A DNA stretch of 6,227 nt from UBA1189 sp045612065. GTDB taxonomy: Bacteria; Bacteroidota; Bacteroidia; Bacteroidales; Bacteroidaceae. Made by a program: the position numbers and the translations under genes. The notes beneath the pieces were generated by a model. That model searched no databases, was not told where the DNA came from, and saw nothing but the letters and a program-made list of their open reading frames with translations. Of this stretch, positions 4,804-6,227 are shown piece after piece. The stretch is taken from the NCBI GenBank assembly GCA_045612065.1, contig JAZKYH010000034.1, positions 1-6,227 on the forward strand, written 5' to 3'. The number at the start of each line of letters is the position of its first letter. The stretch's first letter is position 1.

Positions 4804-5985
4804 TTATAAAAAATGTTTCGCATTATTGAGATTGTGATAAATTGAGACTTCATTACCCGTACGCATCTCTATAGATTCAATGTTGCTACGACTTATTGTG
4901 TTTTTTTTAGATAAAATAGTTTTTAATGTATAAATATCCCCGTTAGATAATAATATTCTGCTGCCATCTTTTGAAAAAGAATATGTAAATGTTTTATCTT
5001 CATTAACATTAATAATACGAACTTTTGACTTCCTCAATATTGGGTTTTGGAAAATTATAACATCTGATTTCTTTTCGGTTATCCAAATATATCCTGAAAG
5101 TCTTAGTTTCCTTTTTACAAAAGGTACATATATAATAAGACAAAGATAACTCAGTATCATTACGCTGCCAGTGAAAAGAAGAATAATCTTTCCAAGTTGA
5201 TTATATGGATGTTCTTTAATTTGTAAATAACGTTCTTCATATGAATAATATGCTAAACTTCTGTTGGTCTCAACATATCCATTTGATTTCAGACCGCTTG
5301 TATGAACTCTGTAATGTTCACTCTCTTTATACTTGTTGTCAATCGAATGGAATTTTGAACTGATATGAGATTCGTTGTATCCTTTCTTGTTAGCAATGTA
5401 GGCAGAAGGTGGAAGCAATAATGTTATATCATCATTACTTCCCTTTAATAATTTGTAGTCACTAAATGTTTCGTTTAGATGATGAAAAGCGTTGTTATAA
5501 ACATTCGCAGGTTCGTCTTCTTTTTTCAAAAACTCCCAATCTGATGTTAGTGTTTTATAAGCAATTCCTTCGGCGATATATTTTTTAATATCATATCCAT
5601 TTTCAGATTTTTCTATACTAGTAAAGCTGAATGGTATATTTCCCATAGCAGGTTTAGAATATCTAGGCATTTTTCCTTTCTCAAAAGCTGAATATTCCCA
5701 AGATAGTATATTTCTCGTCCATAAAGGGAAATCTTCTGTATTTTTGATTTCATCATTTTGGATTGAAACCGTGTAATCGTAGAGTTTATCATATCCTTGC
5801 ATTATATCATGCTCTATATAATATTTCATTTTTTTATAATCCCATAGCATGAGCAGTTTATATACACCATATCCCAATGGAACCATTGTCATAACACACA
5901 AAACGTAGATTATAATTCTTTCTAAAACTAGTCTTTTATTACTTTTTATGCTGATAAAAGCCAATTTATCTTCTATTGTATTCAT
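4804..5985 (-). CDS. Unrecognised two-helix membrane protein
   Basis: I do not recognise this 393-residue protein. Residues 1-23 are short and basic, 24-47 form a first membrane helix (IIIYVLCVMTMVPLGYGVYK), 48-266 are a hydrophilic domain rich in Lys, Asn, Tyr and Ser, 267-290 form a second helix, and KRKLRL (295-300) starts a C-terminal tail of about 100 residues with alternating beta-type segments (VIIFQNPI, KVRIINVN, TFTYSFSKDGSRILLSNGDIYTL). By the positive-inside rule both ends are cytoplasmic and the central domain faces the periplasm. No catalytic motif, signal-peptidase site or lipobox is visible. The gene is strikingly A+T-rich compared with both the partial gene upstream and the genes at 1414-3513, which suggests transfer. 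It starts 37 bp after the stop of that partial gene, with no clear -7 element between, so it may share its transcript. Start at ATG 5985; coding assignment is firm, function open. Confidence 0.8.
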   Translation of the reverse strand: MNTIEDKLAFISIKSNKRLVLERIIIYVLCVMTMVPLGYGVYKLLMLWDYKKMKYYIEHDIMQGYDKLYDYTVSIQNDEIKNTEDFPLWTRNILSWEYSAFEKGKMPRYSKPAMGNIPFSFTSIEKSENGYDIKKYIAEGIAYKTLTSDWEFLKKEDEPANVYNNAFHHLNETFSDYKLLKGSNDDITLLLPPSAYIANKKGYNESHISSKFHSIDNKYKESEHYRVHTSGLKSNGYVETNRSLAYYSYEERYLQIKEHPYNQLGKIILLFTGSVMILSYLCLIIYVPFVKRKLRLSGYIWITEKKSDVIIFQNPILRKSKVRIINVNEDKTFTYSFSKDGSRILLSNGDIYTLKTILSKKNTISRSNIESIEMRTGNEVSIYHNLNNAKHFL

Positions 5986-6022
5986 TGTAAATTATTTATA
6001 ATATTGTTTATATTATTATATA

Positions 6023-6227
6023 TCAGTTAATTAATATTCTATTACTCCCTTTCTTTACCTTATACTTCACACCATTTACAATGAGCGTATACGATTCGGT
6101 GGATTCAGCGATTATTGCATCTCCTTCGCGGATGAGGGTAGTGGTAACATCTCCGAAGCGGAGGTTCTCGATGCCGTGGCGTGAGGTGGTGTTGGTGCGC
6201 CAAACGATGCGGTTGGTGCTGCCATCG
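6023..6227 (-). CDS. C-terminal end of an unidentified protein, cut by the window edge
   Basis: On the minus strand the frame is open from 6226 to the TGA at 6025-6023, giving 67 residues that begin DGSTNRIVWRTNTTSRHGIE and end VKKGSNRILIN. Amino-acid use is that of a real protein, with alternating hydrophobic and polar residues (TTTLIREGD, SYTLIVNGVKYKVKKG) that suggest a beta-sandwich or beta-repeat domain, as often closes large exported Bacteroidota proteins. That role is inference; no family is recognised. No start codon lies inside the window. Base composition is clearly richer in G+C than the gene that follows 37 bp downstream. Confidence 0.7.
   Translation of the reverse strand, partial: DGSTNRIVWRTNTTSRHGIENLRFGDVTTTLIREGDAIIAESTESYTLIVNGVKYKVKKGSNRILIN

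Noticed and set aside
4650..4853. 67-codon minus-strand frame in the hairpin region
   Set aside because: It overlaps the 3' end of the unknown membrane-protein gene in another frame, and its low-complexity basic translation looks like read-through of intergenic hairpins. A repeat copy is not excluded and is noted under findings.

Overview
The window looks like chromosomal DNA from a Bacteroidota genome, probably order Bacteroidales and perhaps Prevotellaceae. The reasons are promoters of the Bacteroidota -33 TTTG / -7 TAnnTTTG type, start codons without Shine-Dalgarno sequences, and gene families typical of the group. Genus level is a guess. Both ends cut through a gene.

Left part (1-1413): the C-terminal 161 residues of a Crp/Fnr-family regulator run rightward and meet a leftward DUF4405 membrane protein; the two stop codons overlap. 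The DUF4405 protein has four membrane helices with paired histidines, suggesting a b-type haem protein. Its promoter has a canonical 19-bp spacer, and a perfect 12-bp palindrome abuts the upstream side of its -33 element, about 41 bp before the expected transcription start, where a Crp/Fnr activator would sit. The 490-bp gap to the next gene holds a small leftward terminator-like hairpin, a large A/T-rich hairpin, an orphan -7 element followed by an 11-codon reading frame, and the repeat-rich leader of the MerR gene.

Middle part (1414-3513): a MerR-family regulator with a GyrI-like effector domain (BmrR type) ends at a strong hairpin terminator. It is followed by a near-consensus promoter driving a MmcQ/YjbR-family protein and, 38 bp later, an alpha/beta hydrolase, probably as a two-gene operon. 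This part is visibly richer in G+C than what follows.

Right part (3525-6227, all leftward): an A+T-rich block with an acyltransferase-3 family membrane protein (OafA/WecH type, likely O-acetylation of a surface glycan) and a 393-residue two-helix membrane protein that I do not recognise. Between them is a stretch with hairpins and a purine-rich strand. At the right edge are the last 67 codons of another leftward gene, G+C-richer than its neighbour, ending 37 bp before the unknown gene, so the two may be co-transcribed.

No CRISPR array, tRNA, rRNA, transposase or phage gene was seen. The most interesting points are the Crp/Fnr-DUF4405 pair with its candidate operator, the unrecognised 393-residue membrane protein in an A+T-rich block, and the structured leader of the MerR gene.
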